A stretch of DNA of 64,000 nucleotides. It comes from Stutzerimonas sp. S1 (GTDB lineage: Bacteria; Pseudomonadota; Gammaproteobacteria; Pseudomonadales; Pseudomonadaceae). How positions within the stretch are numbered: position 1 is the first letter of the stretch; every line of letters begins with the position of its first letter. Below, piece after piece: positions 21,711 to 30,623 of the stretch. The stretch is taken from contig NZ_JAOEIY010000004.1 in assembly GCF_025966695.1 (NCBI RefSeq), positions 62,001-126,000 on the forward strand, written 5' to 3'. The notes beneath the pieces were generated by a model. The model worked only from the letters and a program-made list of their open reading frames with translations. It did no database searches and had not been told where the DNA came from. Position numbers and translations under genes: made by a program.

Positions 21711-22546
21711 GCAGCGGCGCTGGCTACCACCTGATAAGCGGTGAACTTGCGAATGTTGATCACGCCAGTATCGAGGATCAGGTACTGGCCCTTGATGCCC
21801 CTGAGCGTGCCTTCGACCACCGGTGTCTTGTCCAGATCGAGACTGACCACCTTGGTCGGATACGCCTCGACGGGATAGCGAATCTCCAGCACTTCGGCAT
21901 CGGCCACCGGCTGAATCGCCTGCAGGCCATAGCGTTGCTGCAGATTCCGCAGCCCTTCGGCACAGGCATCGAAGATCTGCTCGCGCATCGCGATCAAGTC
22001 GATGGGGTCGGCATCCCCCTTGAGCAGCGCGCGCCAGTTGGTGCGATCGGCCACCTGGCTGCGCAACAGGTCCTCGACCATGCCGGACTGCTGACGAGTG
22101 GCGACGCGCATGATTGGCAGCGCCTGGCTGGCGCCCTGGTCAAGCCAGCGCGTCGGCAGCTGGGTGGCGCGGGTGATGCCGACCTTGATGCCCGACGAGT
22201 TGGCCAGGTAGACCACATGGTCGGTCATGCAGAAGTCCATGCCCCATTGCGGATCGCGGCAGGTGCCGAAGTCGTGGTGGCATTTTTCCGGGCTCATGAT
22301 GCAGACGTCGCATTGCGGCAGCTTCTTGAAGCAGGGATAGCAGTAGCCCTGGCTGAAGCTCTTGTTGGTCTTGCGCCCGCAGTGGGTGCAGTTGATGGCA
22401 CCGAGGTACTCCAGCCGCAGCGTCCTGCCGATCAATGGATTGACCGGCACCAGCCCTTCACCGAGGCGAAAGGCATACTGCACCGGCACGCCAGATTCGA
22501 GCTGAACCGACATCTTCTCCAGCGCGCCGCGTCCAAGCTCCAGCAT
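21707..22546 (-). CDS. DUF2797 domain protein
   Basis: Uncharacterised 279-residue cytoplasmic protein of the DUF2797 family. A cysteine-rich zinc-ribbon-like part lies at about residues 50-105: CTHCGRKT, GYCYPCFKK, CDVCIMSPEKCHHD and FGTCRD. It is followed by a segment reminiscent of GIY-YIG-like folds (VVYLANSSGIKVGITRATQLPTRWLDQGA). I do not claim nuclease activity. The start overlaps the stop of the upstream YeaC gene by one base (TGATG), so the two are coupled. The stop codon lies inside an intergenic palindromic repeat. Confidence 0.8.
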   Translation of the reverse strand: MLELGRGALEKMSVQLESGVPVQYAFRLGEGLVPVNPLIGRTLRLEYLGAINCTHCGRKTNKSFSQGYCYPCFKKLPQCDVCIMSPEKCHHDFGTCRDPQWGMDFCMTDHVVYLANSSGIKVGITRATQLPTRWLDQGASQALPIMRVATRQQSGMVEDLLRSQVADRTNWRALLKGDADPIDLIAMREQIFDACAEGLRNLQQRYGLQAIQPVADAEVLEIRYPVEAYPTKVVSLDLDKTPVVEGTLRGIKGQYLILDTGVINIRKFTAYQVVASAAA

Positions 22547-22824
22547 CAGTGGCGGGTTCCGGAAGCCGGCGCGAACAGGCTGGTGTCAATGGCGGCCTCG
22601 GCCTTCTTGCTCTTGGAGCCGCATTCCTGGCCTCCCATGTAGCCGGTGCGTTCTTCCTCGGGAAGATTCTTCATCTCCCAGGCGATCACCGCCTGCATGC
22701 AGGTTTCCTTCTGCTCAGGGGTCAGCTTGCGGCCGTCAGCCCATTTGCCCAGTTCGAGGGCCTGCTTGAGGCTCGCGTAAATTTCGGGGGTGATATTTTC
22801 GGCGGTTTGGATAAAGGTCGACAT
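22546..22824 (-). CDS. YeaC family protein (DUF1315)
   Basis: Small 92-residue protein of the DUF1315/YeaC family, function unknown. It has the family segment KWADGRKLTPEQKETCMQAVIAWEMKNLP followed by the E-x-R-TGYM ending; the C-terminal tail (GGQECGSKSKKAEAAID...) is variable. The first of a two-gene unit with the DUF2797 protein. The start ATG has ccggagctggcc upstream, a modest ribosome binding site. Confidence 0.82.
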   Translation of the reverse strand: MSTFIQTAENITPEIYASLKQALELGKWADGRKLTPEQKETCMQAVIAWEMKNLPEEERTGYMGGQECGSKSKKAEAAIDTSLFAPASGTRH

Positions 22825-22859
22825 GGCCAGCTCCGGGGGAAACGAGCGGGCATTCTACC

Positions 22860-22894
22860 GGGCTGTCGCGCTTTAGGGAAAAGCGCGACAGCCC
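22860..22894 (-). terminator. 15-bp stem-loop after the rhomboid gene
   Basis: A perfect 15-bp stem (22860-22874 with 22880-22894, 5-nt loop aggga) begins right after the rhomboid stop codon at 22896. It is a very stable hairpin. Read on the minus strand no T run follows, so it may end transcription poorly but would protect the mRNA 3' end. It separates the rhomboid unit from the YeaC unit. Confidence 0.6.
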
Positions 22895-22895
22895 A

Positions 22896-23756
22896 CTAGC
22901 GGCGCCGCGCCAGGGTGCCGCCGATCACGCCGGTCACGCAGCCGGCGACCAGCCCGCCGACATGCGCCGCGTTGGCAATCGCCAGCGCGCCGAAGCTGAG
23001 CACCTCGATGACGCCCGTCAGGCAGATCACCAGCCACACCAGCATCAGCACCACGACGCCGGGCGGCAGCCGGTAGGCCTCGTTCGGCGCGAGCTTCTGA
23101 TACAGCCAGCAATGCCCGAGCAGACCGTAGAGCACACCGGACAGACCACCGAAGATGCCCGGCCCACCGAACAGATACTGCGCGAAGTTGGATACCAGAC
23201 CGAACAGCACGGTCAGCGCCAGCAGCATCCAGGCACGCTGATGGGCTTCGATACGCCGCCCCAGCTCCCAGTACCACATGCTGTTCATGGCCAGATGAAG
23301 GATGCCGAAGTGCACGAAGATCGGCGTGATCAGACGCCACCACTGCCCCGCTGCGAAGGTCTGCTCCAATGTGGCGAAATAGGCGTACTCGCCGTCGATG
23401 CGAAAATCAACGAAGTTCAGCCAGCGAATCGCCGCGAAATTCTCGCCGAGCAGGGTGATCGCCGCGACGATCAGGGTGAGCACCAGCAGCGCCGCAGTCA
23501 GCGGGCTGGCACGCAGAGTCGTGACGAAACCGCCGCGCCGACCAGGCTGTTCGACGACCACGCGGTCGTCGCCTCGCGGATAGCGCGCATACAGATCACG
23601 AACCTGCTCGACCACCTCGCCGGGCACGCGCAGCACCTGCTGGTCGCCCTCCTCCGACACCCGGCAAGGCACGCGCAGGCGGTGCAGCAGCGCGATGAAC
23701 CCGCTGAGGTCTTCCGACAGGGGCAGGCGCAGCGCTTCGCTCACCGCGACACTCAT
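22896..23756 (-). CDS. rhomboid family intramembrane serine protease
   Basis: GlpG-like intramembrane protease of 286 residues. A soluble N-terminal domain (about 1-80) precedes six hydrophobic helices from about residue 84. The catalytic Ser206 is in GGLSGVLYG and His265 in ANAAHVGGLVAG. The oxyanion/helix-2 motif HFGILHLAMNSMW supplies H150, H154 and N158. Substrates cannot be deduced. It overlaps the upstream metallophosphoesterase gene by 4 nt (ATGA) and ends in a strong hairpin, so it is the last gene of a nadK-phosphoesterase-rhomboid unit. Confidence 0.9.
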   Translation of the reverse strand: MSVAVSEALRLPLSEDLSGFIALLHRLRVPCRVSEEGDQQVLRVPGEVVEQVRDLYARYPRGDDRVVVEQPGRRGGFVTTLRASPLTAALLVLTLIVAAITLLGENFAAIRWLNFVDFRIDGEYAYFATLEQTFAAGQWWRLITPIFVHFGILHLAMNSMWYWELGRRIEAHQRAWMLLALTVLFGLVSNFAQYLFGGPGIFGGLSGVLYGLLGHCWLYQKLAPNEAYRLPPGVVVLMLVWLVICLTGVIEVLSFGALAIANAAHVGGLVAGCVTGVIGGTLARRR

Positions 23757-24724
23757 GTGCGGAACACCGCACAGACGTCGACCCAGGCGAACTTCGCCGG
23801 GTCCAGACGGACTTCCTGATCCAGCCGATAGGCCACCAGCTTGCCATTCTTCACTGCGCTGTAGTCCAGGCAGGCCAGATTGTCGCGCAGCGGCCCCGGC
23901 TGGCCGCGCCGCCAGTAGTGGCCGACGAACAACAGCGGCTCGTCCGGCCCGTAGAGGAACAGGCGGTTCTTCTGTTGCGCAGACAGCGGCATGCGCGCCG
24001 CGTGTTCCGGCAGGCCGTCGGGCTGGAATACCACGTCGCCGTAGGTCTGCGGGTTTTCTTCCCAGAACTTGGTACGGAAGAAGGTGCGCACGAAGCCTTC
24101 CTCGCTGGTCAGCGTCACGCCCTCGGGCAACGGCATGTCGGTGCCACGCAGCAGCCGGTCCAGAGCCTGACAGATGAAGGTGCCCGGCAGGCCAGCCTCG
24201 CGCAGGATGCCCGGGCTGATGCAGCCGTCGTTCAGTAGCGGCCGCAGCCGCGCGATGACGCTGTTGTCCCAGCAGGCATGCACTACCCGGAAGCGCTCGC
24301 TCTCAAGAAACAGCGGCAAACCGTAGAACCATTCGCGGAAGGCTTTCCACTCCTCGGCATGGTGCTCGAACTGCTGGAGCGTCTCCTGCAGTAGCCGGGC
24401 AAAACGCGGTGAATGCTCACGCACGAAATCACGACCGCTACCCGGCGGCGCCGGCATGTACCAGCCCAGAGCGTTGAACTCGTGATTACCCATGATGCAG
24501 TAGGCCTGCCCATGATCGACCATGTCATAGACCAGATGCAGCGCCTCGCGGATGTGCGGGCCACGGTCGATGATGTCGCCGAGGAAGATCACCTGCCGAC
24601 GCGGATGACGCCAGACACCGCCCTGGAAGCGATAACCGAGTCCGTCCAGTAGACGTCCCAGCGCGTGGCCGCAGCCATGCACATCGCCGATCAGGTCATA
24701 GCCGCGCTCGGGATCAAGCTGCAT
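23753..24724 (-). CDS. metallophosphoesterase (PPP-like)
   Basis: Predicted calcineurin-like phosphoesterase of 323 residues. Metal-site motifs are GDVHGC (near residue 14), GDIIDRG (near residue 50) and GNHE (near residue 80), in the order used by PPP-type phosphatases. The start is placed at 24724, where ATG overlaps the nadK stop by one base (TGATG); a longer upstream reading would run 48 nt into nadK. Phosphoprotein or nucleotide substrates are both possible. The stop overlaps the rhomboid start. Confidence 0.8.
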   Translation of the reverse strand: MQLDPERGYDLIGDVHGCGHALGRLLDGLGYRFQGGVWRHPRRQVIFLGDIIDRGPHIREALHLVYDMVDHGQAYCIMGNHEFNALGWYMPAPPGSGRDFVREHSPRFARLLQETLQQFEHHAEEWKAFREWFYGLPLFLESERFRVVHACWDNSVIARLRPLLNDGCISPGILREAGLPGTFICQALDRLLRGTDMPLPEGVTLTSEEGFVRTFFRTKFWEENPQTYGDVVFQPDGLPEHAARMPLSAQQKNRLFLYGPDEPLLFVGHYWRRGQPGPLRDNLACLDYSAVKNGKLVAYRLDQEVRLDPAKFAWVDVCAVFRT

Positions 24725-25611
24725 CAATCGCCTCCGCCCAAGCGACTGCCCCAGCCAAGTTTGGTCCGGCACACTTCGTAGTAATTGTGATCCAGCGGAT
24801 GGATCAAGTGCAGTTTCTGCGGCTTCTTGCGCACCGTGACGGTATCGCCCGGTGCGCAGGTGAAGTGGTTCTGGCCATCGCAGGATACCTGCGGATAGAT
24901 CTGCATGTTTGGCGAGACCACGATCTTCAGCTCGCTGTTGCCGTCGACCACGATCGGGCGGCTCGACAGCGTGTGCGGATACATCGGCACGATGACGATG
25001 GCGTCCAGCCGGGGATGCATGATCGGTCCACCCGCAGACAGAGCGTAGGCGGTGGATCCGGTAGGCGTCGCAACAATCAGGCCGTCGGCCTTCTGGCTGC
25101 AGACGAACTGGCCATCGATATACAGCTCGAACTCGATCATCCGGGTCGACTTGCCCGGATGCAGCACCACGTCGTTGAGCGCATCGCCGGCGCCGATGGT
25201 TTCCTCGAAGCGCCGGGCATGAGCCTCAAGCAGGAAACGGTTCTCCAGGGTGTATTGCCCGCTGAGCACCTCGGCGACCTTTTCCTCCAGCTCATCCGGG
25301 CGGATGTCAGTGAGAAAACCCAAGCTGCCGCGGTTGATTCCCAGCACCGGCACGCGATGTTTAGCCATCGCCCGCGCAGCTCCGAGCAGGCTGCCATCGC
25401 CGCCGACCACGATCACCAGGTCGCAGGTCTCGCCGAGGCGCTGTCGCGACGAAGTCTGCATGCCGTGGCCGGGCAGCACCTCGGCAATGTTCTCCTCGAG
25501 GATCACATGCAGATGACGCTCGACGAGAAACCTTTTCAGCCGGCGGATGGTATCCAGCACCTGAGAACTGCCCAGGCGGCCAATGATGCCGATATTGCGG
25601 AATTGCTCCAT
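24724..25611 (-). CDS. nadK: NAD kinase
   Basis: ATP-dependent NAD kinase making NADP, 295 residues. It has the GGDGS motif at residues 70-74 (VIVVGGDGSLLGAAR), then GINRGSLGFLTDI and the conserved VATPTGSTAYALSAGGPI. The chosen start (MEQFRNIGIIG) has ggag five bases upstream and gives the normal family length; the in-frame codon 51 nt earlier adds an atypical extension. It is the first gene of a tight minus-strand unit with the phosphoesterase and rhomboid genes. Confidence 0.94.
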   Translation of the reverse strand: MEQFRNIGIIGRLGSSQVLDTIRRLKRFLVERHLHVILEENIAEVLPGHGMQTSSRQRLGETCDLVIVVGGDGSLLGAARAMAKHRVPVLGINRGSLGFLTDIRPDELEEKVAEVLSGQYTLENRFLLEAHARRFEETIGAGDALNDVVLHPGKSTRMIEFELYIDGQFVCSQKADGLIVATPTGSTAYALSAGGPIMHPRLDAIVIVPMYPHTLSSRPIVVDGNSELKIVVSPNMQIYPQVSCDGQNHFTCAPGDTVTVRKKPQKLHLIHPLDHNYYEVCRTKLGWGSRLGGGD

Positions 25612-25799
25612 TGAGGCTCCCTGGTATGAGTAACAGGACGGGGCAGTCGGAAGGCGGCGCACGTGACGAAACGGCTGGAGTCGACTCGAGCGCCGTCTCC
25701 TCGCCTTAGAACATAAGCCGGCAGAAGATATCCGCCGGTCCGGCGATTATGGGCGAAACGCCGAAGCAGCGGCAAACCATCCTCGGCTATGCTCCAGGC

Positions 25800-26744
25800 A
25801 TGTCTATTTCCAGCCTCCACGACTTTCCGACTCGCCTGCTAAATCCGCAGGTGCGTGATCTCGCCTGGGCCATCGTCTCACCACCGCTACTGGACAACGG
25901 GCGCTGGATGCAGCGGCATCCCCTCGCGGCGACCCGCTGGCAGGCGTCGCCTGGGTTACTCGCCGACTGGCTGATACGCCAGGACGACGATCCCACGCCG
26001 CTGCAAGCCTGGCTCGCGCGCAGCAGCGTGCGTCGGCTGGGACTGTATTACGAGCGACTATGGCAATACGTACTCTGCCAGGTGCCGGATATCGAGCTGC
26101 TCGCGGCCAATCTGCCGATACGTCAGGGCGGCCAGACGCTTGGCGAACTGGATCTGCTGCTGCGCGATGCCGAGGGAGTCCATCACCTCGAGCTCGCCGT
26201 GAAGTTCTACCTCGGCCTCGACCAAGGGGACAGCCTCCGGCATGACCACTGGCTTGGACCCGGCAGCCATGACCGGCTCGACCTCAAGCTGGCGCATCTA
26301 TGCCAACGTCAATTGCCGCTGGCGCAGCATGCTCAAGCAGCCGCAGTGCTGCAGGAGCTGACCTGCCAACCCGTGCGCAGCAGTTTCTGGCTCGGCGGTT
26401 ACCTGTTTCAGCCCTGGCCGTCCGCCGGAGGAACTCCTGCTGATTGCAACCCGCAGCATCTGCACGGTCGCTGGATTCGTCAGTCATGCTGGAAGGAATT
26501 TGACCAGCTGCACCCCAACGCCCGCTGGCAACCGCTGCAACGGCAAAGCTGGCTGGCACCTGCTCGAATCGAGACTCTCCAGCTGTGGGCGCGGGACGAG
26601 TTCGATCAATGGCTCGCGCTCGCCCCCGCGGCGACGCAACCGCGGTTGCTGATACGTCTCGACTCAGTCGATCACGGCACCTGGATCGAACAAGAGCGTG
26701 TATTTCTCGTCGACGATGCCTGGCCAGCTCAGACACACACCTAG
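25800..26744 (+). CDS. DUF1853 family protein
   Basis: Uncharacterised DUF1853 protein, 314 residues from ATG 25800 (MSISSLHDFP). Recognised from the family's opening (LLNPQVRDLAWAIVSPPLL) and the conserved segment GGQTLGELDLLLRD...VHHLELAVKFYL. That Glu-Asp...Glu-x-Lys pattern resembles a PD-(D/E)xK-like core, but this is a resemblance only. An earlier ATG at 25749 is in frame; it would add 17 atypical residues. Single gene, divergent from nadK. Confidence 0.75.
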   Translation: MSISSLHDFPTRLLNPQVRDLAWAIVSPPLLDNGRWMQRHPLAATRWQASPGLLADWLIRQDDDPTPLQAWLARSSVRRLGLYYERLWQYVLCQVPDIELLAANLPIRQGGQTLGELDLLLRDAEGVHHLELAVKFYLGLDQGDSLRHDHWLGPGSHDRLDLKLAHLCQRQLPLAQHAQAAAVLQELTCQPVRSSFWLGGYLFQPWPSAGGTPADCNPQHLHGRWIRQSCWKEFDQLHPNARWQPLQRQSWLAPARIETLQLWARDEFDQWLALAPAATQPRLLIRLDSVDHGTWIEQERVFLVDDAWPAQTHT

Positions 26745-26834
26745 ATGCTTCAGCTTGTCACAAAGACTACCTAAGCTAGCTAGCTGGCTGCATGCCCGGC
26801 CCGGCCCGTCACCTGCCACGACTACGATTGGACC

Positions 26835-28055
26835 ATGACAACCCCTCACAACCACTCCGACGCCACGCCACGCTCCAGCGCGTGGACGGTCTTTCTGGTT
26901 TTTCTGCGACTGGGCCTGACTTCGTTTGGCGGCCCGGTCGCGCACCTCGGCTTTTTCCGCAATGAGTTCGTCCAGCGCCGCCGCTGGCTGGACGAGCACA
27001 GTTATGCCGATCTGGTAGCGCTCTGTCAGTTCCTGCCAGGCCCGGCGAGCAGTCAGGTAGGTCTCGCCATAGGCTTGTTACGCGGCGGGTATCGTGGCGC
27101 CCTGGTCGCATGGGCCGGCTTCACCCTACCTTCTGCCCTCGTCCTGACTCTGTTCGCCATCGGCATCCAGGCCTGGGACGATGCAGTACCGAGCGGCGCA
27201 CTGCAGGGGCTGAAGATTGTCGCCGTGGCTGTGGTCGCCCAGGCGGTCTGGGGCATGGGCCGCAGCCTTTGCACCGATAACCGGCGCATCGGTATCTGCG
27301 TCGCTGCCGCTGGCACGTTGCTCTTGGCACCCTCGGCCTGGAGCCAGGTCGGTGTCATTTTGGCTGCGGGCCTGTTCGGCCTCTGGCTGTTCCGCGCTGA
27401 TGCCGCCCCTCAGAGTACGTCACTGTCTGTCGCTGTCGGGCGGCGCACGGCTTTGCTGCTGTTGGGCCTATTCTTCGCGCTGCTGATCGGGCTGCCAGTC
27501 CTCGCGCAAGTGTCATCGAACCCGCTGCTGGCGATGGTCGATGCGTTCTATCGCACCGGATCGCTGGTGTTCGGTGGCGGCCATGTAGTGCTGCCATTGT
27601 TGCAGGCCGAGGTCGTTCCGACCGGCTGGGTCGACAAGAACACCTTTCTTGCCGGCTACGGTGCGGCGCAGGCGGTTCCCGGTCCGCTGTTCACCTTCGC
27701 CGCCTTCCTCGGCGCCTCGATGAACACCGCGCCCAGCGGCTGGCTCGGCGCAACAGTGTGTCTGCTGGCAGTGTTCGCGCCATCGTTTCTGCTGGTGATC
27801 GGCGCCATGCCCTTCTGGCAGCTATTGCGCCGCAGCCGTCACACCCAGGCTGCCTTGGGCGGCGTGAACGCCGCGGTAGTCGGTCTGCTGATTGCCGCCC
27901 TCTACGATCCGGTGTGGACCAGCGCCATTGCAGGTCCAGCGGACTTCGCAGCGGCGCTGCTCGCGCTGGTCGCGTTGATGTTCTGGAAGATGCCGCCCTG
28001 GCTGGTGGTCGCGGCCGGTGGCGGAGCGGGATGGTTGTTTGGTCTGGCAACCTGA
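26835..28055 (+). CDS. chrA: chromate transporter family protein
   Basis: ChrA-type inner-membrane carrier of 406 residues with two homologous halves. The N-terminal half has the family motifs TSFGGPVAHLGFF and CQFLPGPASSQVG. The second half has SLVFGGGHVVLPLLQ and AAQAVPGPLFTFAAFLGA. About ten hydrophobic helices. Full-length ChrA proteins export chromate, but many chromosomal members have untested substrates, and no chrB regulator is adjacent. The gene starts 90 nt after the DUF1853 gene and converges on the deaminase gene at 28100. Confidence 0.85.
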   Translation: MTTPHNHSDATPRSSAWTVFLVFLRLGLTSFGGPVAHLGFFRNEFVQRRRWLDEHSYADLVALCQFLPGPASSQVGLAIGLLRGGYRGALVAWAGFTLPSALVLTLFAIGIQAWDDAVPSGALQGLKIVAVAVVAQAVWGMGRSLCTDNRRIGICVAAAGTLLLAPSAWSQVGVILAAGLFGLWLFRADAAPQSTSLSVAVGRRTALLLLGLFFALLIGLPVLAQVSSNPLLAMVDAFYRTGSLVFGGGHVVLPLLQAEVVPTGWVDKNTFLAGYGAAQAVPGPLFTFAAFLGASMNTAPSGWLGATVCLLAVFAPSFLLVIGAMPFWQLLRRSRHTQAALGGVNAAVVGLLIAALYDPVWTSAIAGPADFAAALLALVALMFWKMPPWLVVAAGGGAGWLFGLAT

Positions 28056-28099
28056 CGCAGATCGGCGCGCTCTCGCGCAAGAAACAAGTCGCGCGTAGG

Positions 28100-29053
28100 T
28101 CAGCCGCCCAGTTGCTGCAGCTGCGCTTCGGCAGCCCGCCGACCTTGCAGACCGCCGGTATGCACGAAGATCAGCCGCGTGCCAGCCGAGAAATCTCCGG
28201 CCTCGATCCGCAAGCGCAACGCCAGCAGGGCCTTGGCGGTATAGACGGGCTCCAGCGGCACACCACCGACGCGCTCGGTCTGGAGCATGAAATTGGCGAG
28301 CTCGGCATCGAAACGACCGAAACCGTCGCGACTGGCATCCACCAGCTGATAACCAGCGTTCGCCATACCTGCCTCGGCTAGCAATCGTGCCAGATTGGCG
28401 GGTACTGCGTGTGACGGCGGTCCTGCCAGCGCACCGAACACCGGATGCCGCCCCGCCTCACCGATTACCAGGCCCGCCAGTGTGGTGCCAGTCCCGACTG
28501 CGAGCCAGAGCGCGTCGTATCCAGTCCATCCAATATCGCCCAAGCGCGCCTGTAGTTGCGCGACCAGAGGCACGCAACCCAGCGCGCCGGCCAACCCGCC
28601 TCCGCCCTCGGGGATGCAACGGTATTCTGGATAGTGCTGCAGCCAAGGCTCCCAGAAGTCCGCTCGATGACGCGCGCGATAACCGCCATAGCCGAGCCAG
28701 TGCAGCTGCATGCCAAAGCGCTGGAGATCGCGCACCGTAGGCGTGTCCTGCGCAACGCCCCGCAACAAACCGACGGTATGCAGACTGAAACGGCGTCCGG
28801 CGGCGGCCAGCGCATGCAGATGATTGGAGTGTGCACCACCGAGGCTGATAAGGCCTGGCGCCCGATTGAGGTGAGCCGCCACGAGGTGCTGCGAGAGCTT
28901 GAACCACTTGTTACCGGACAACTCCGGATCGACCAGATCTAACCGCAGTACCGCCAGGCTGATGCCATGTGCGGTCAGCCAGTCGAGCCGCAGCTCCTGC
29001 AGCGGTGCTGCACCGGCCGCGAGGGCGAATGCATCGGACGCCGCCGAAGTCAT
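28100..29053 (-). CDS. PLP-dependent ACC deaminase/D-cysteine desulfhydrase-like protein
   Basis: Fold-type II PLP enzyme of 317 residues, family of 1-aminocyclopropane-1-carboxylate deaminase and D-cysteine desulfhydrase. The PLP lysine is probably K49 in LSGNKWFKL. Phosphate-site motifs are SLGGAHSNHLHALAAAG and AVGTGTTLAG. I cannot separate the two activities from sequence alone. In this chromosomal context, and at this length, a D-cysteine desulfhydrase-like role is more likely than true ACC deaminase. The start overlaps the coiled-coil gene's stop by one base (TGATG). Confidence 0.82.
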   Translation of the reverse strand: MTSAASDAFALAAGAAPLQELRLDWLTAHGISLAVLRLDLVDPELSGNKWFKLSQHLVAAHLNRAPGLISLGGAHSNHLHALAAAGRRFSLHTVGLLRGVAQDTPTVRDLQRFGMQLHWLGYGGYRARHRADFWEPWLQHYPEYRCIPEGGGGLAGALGCVPLVAQLQARLGDIGWTGYDALWLAVGTGTTLAGLVIGEAGRHPVFGALAGPPSHAVPANLARLLAEAGMANAGYQLVDASRDGFGRFDAELANFMLQTERVGGVPLEPVYTAKALLALRLRIEAGDFSAGTRLIFVHTGGLQGRRAAEAQLQQLGG

Positions 29054-30414
29054 CAGCTGCCGGTGCGCTGGCGGTTTTCAGTTCGATGGCGGGCGCAGCA
29101 GTTGGAATGGCCAATCACGAAACGGCTCGGGCTGTCGATCTTGTCCAGCGGAATTGCACAGCGCTCACCACTCGGCAGACGTGCCACGCAACTCGGTTGC
29201 TGGTAATGCTCCAACCACTGCCGGTACTGCTCTTCAGAAACGGCGCACTTGGCCGCGACATAGGCCAGCGGGTTGGCCTGGTAGCGAGCGATATCCGCCA
29301 GCGCAATGGTGAGATGGCCTGCCCCCGGGTGGTAGGCCATGAAGACCACCCCTGCTTGTGCGAGCTGCTCGAGGATTTTGTCGCCACTGCGTGCGGCCAG
29401 CTCATCGCGCTCGAGCGTCAAGCGGTGAATCTCCTCTTCGAGCTGCGCATCCAGCTCGTTACGGTAGGCGAGTTCCACATCGCGAATCGATACCTGCTCC
29501 TTGTATTCAGCGATGGCCGCAGCGATACGTGCCTGCGCTTCGTGCTCGAACTGATCACGCGCCGCGCTTACCTCGATACGGCCGTTCTTCTCCAGCGTAC
29601 GCAGCTGGCCGCTCATTTCCTCGCGCGCCTTCTGAAATGCCTCGGCCTGCTCGACCATCTGCGCGTGCAGGCTGCCATTGAGTTCGATCTGCTGCTGCAG
29701 ACGCTGTTGCAAGGTGGCAATCTCGGCCTGTAACTGTTGTCGCTGCGCGTCGGCAGTCTCGCGCAACCTGGCAACATCCTCGTCACGTTGGCGCTCGAGG
29801 TTGGTAATGCGTTGGCGCTGCTGTTTGATCAGCAACGCCGCCTTCTGTCGCTGTTCCTGCTCGAGTGCTTCCGAACGTTTGGCTGCTGCGGCCTTGGCCG
29901 GGTCACGTGCGTACCAGGCATCTTCGGCGACCATCTGCAACCGCTCAGCCGGAACGACCGGCGGAGCCTCTTCCTCCACCAGCAGGCCCAGCTGGTTGCG
30001 CTTGACTCGCTCGACCAGCAGCGAAAGCGTGTTGTTCTCGCTTCCCAGGCTCGGATCCCATAGATGCATCTGATGCCAGGACACCGGGCACTGGCTGCGG
30101 CAGGCAAGCCGAATCGGGCCAGCGCCCAGATCGGGGCCACGTCCGGTGCGCTCGGCCAGATTACGCAGTGGAATGTTCCAGCCCTGGTCCGCGGAGCCGT
30201 CATCGTTGAAGTCGATGTAGAAGAACACCGCAGCGCGAATCAGCAATCGCGGATCGATCAGTACGTAGGCGGCACGCATCTGCTGGTCGGCGAATTCGCG
30301 CAGGTTCACCACACCATCGAGCACGGCCTCGAATTCGGGGAACAGCATTTCCTTGCAGATGCCGCGCTCATTGAAAAACAGCACAGCCTCGACCATCTGC
30401 GGTTTGATCTGCAT
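29053..30414 (-). CDS. coiled-coil protein of unknown function
   Basis: 453 residues from ATG 30414 (MQIKPQMVEAVLFF); a 33-nt longer start is possible but unlikely. I do not recognise a characterised family. The N-terminal part (about 1-150) is globular. The middle (about 175-370) is rich in Gln, Glu, Arg and Leu heptads (QKAALLIKQQRQRITNLERQ and similar), a long coiled coil. The C-terminal part ends with a compact Cys/His set, SCVARLPSGERC...GHSNCCARHR, that could bind zinc. Similar proteins are sometimes labelled 'chromosome partitioning', but I see no ParA Walker motif. Translationally coupled to the PLP enzyme by a 1-nt overlap. Confidence 0.7.
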   Translation of the reverse strand: MQIKPQMVEAVLFFNERGICKEMLFPEFEAVLDGVVNLREFADQQMRAAYVLIDPRLLIRAAVFFYIDFNDDGSADQGWNIPLRNLAERTGRGPDLGAGPIRLACRSQCPVSWHQMHLWDPSLGSENNTLSLLVERVKRNQLGLLVEEEAPPVVPAERLQMVAEDAWYARDPAKAAAAKRSEALEQEQRQKAALLIKQQRQRITNLERQRDEDVARLRETADAQRQQLQAEIATLQQRLQQQIELNGSLHAQMVEQAEAFQKAREEMSGQLRTLEKNGRIEVSAARDQFEHEAQARIAAAIAEYKEQVSIRDVELAYRNELDAQLEEEIHRLTLERDELAARSGDKILEQLAQAGVVFMAYHPGAGHLTIALADIARYQANPLAYVAAKCAVSEEQYRQWLEHYQQPSCVARLPSGERCAIPLDKIDSPSRFVIGHSNCCARHRTENRQRTGS

Positions 30415-30431
30415 GCTCGATGTCCCTTTTC

Positions 30432-30495
30432 GCTCGCCAGCGAGCAACGTTAATCCCGAGATAGCGCATTGCCGTCAACGCAGGCGGCTATCTCG
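30432..30495. repeat. inverted repeats upstream of the coiled-coil gene
   Basis: A small stem gctcg-ccag-cgagc at 30432-30445 is followed by a 9-bp inverted repeat cgagatagc (30457-30465) / gctatctcg (30487-30495) with 21 bp between the arms. They lie in the 209-nt gap before the coiled-coil gene, where its promoter or an operator would sit. No function is shown. Confidence 0.45.
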
Positions 30496-30623
30496 CTGGT
30501 TGCGCAAGTTTAGGGGAAACGGCGGCGCTGGCAATGTGACTCGGTTGGCAGCACCCCGGCGGGATCGGACGGGACGCACGCGCCAGCCGGTTTATTTGCG
30601 ATGGGTTTGGCTAAAGCGCGCAG

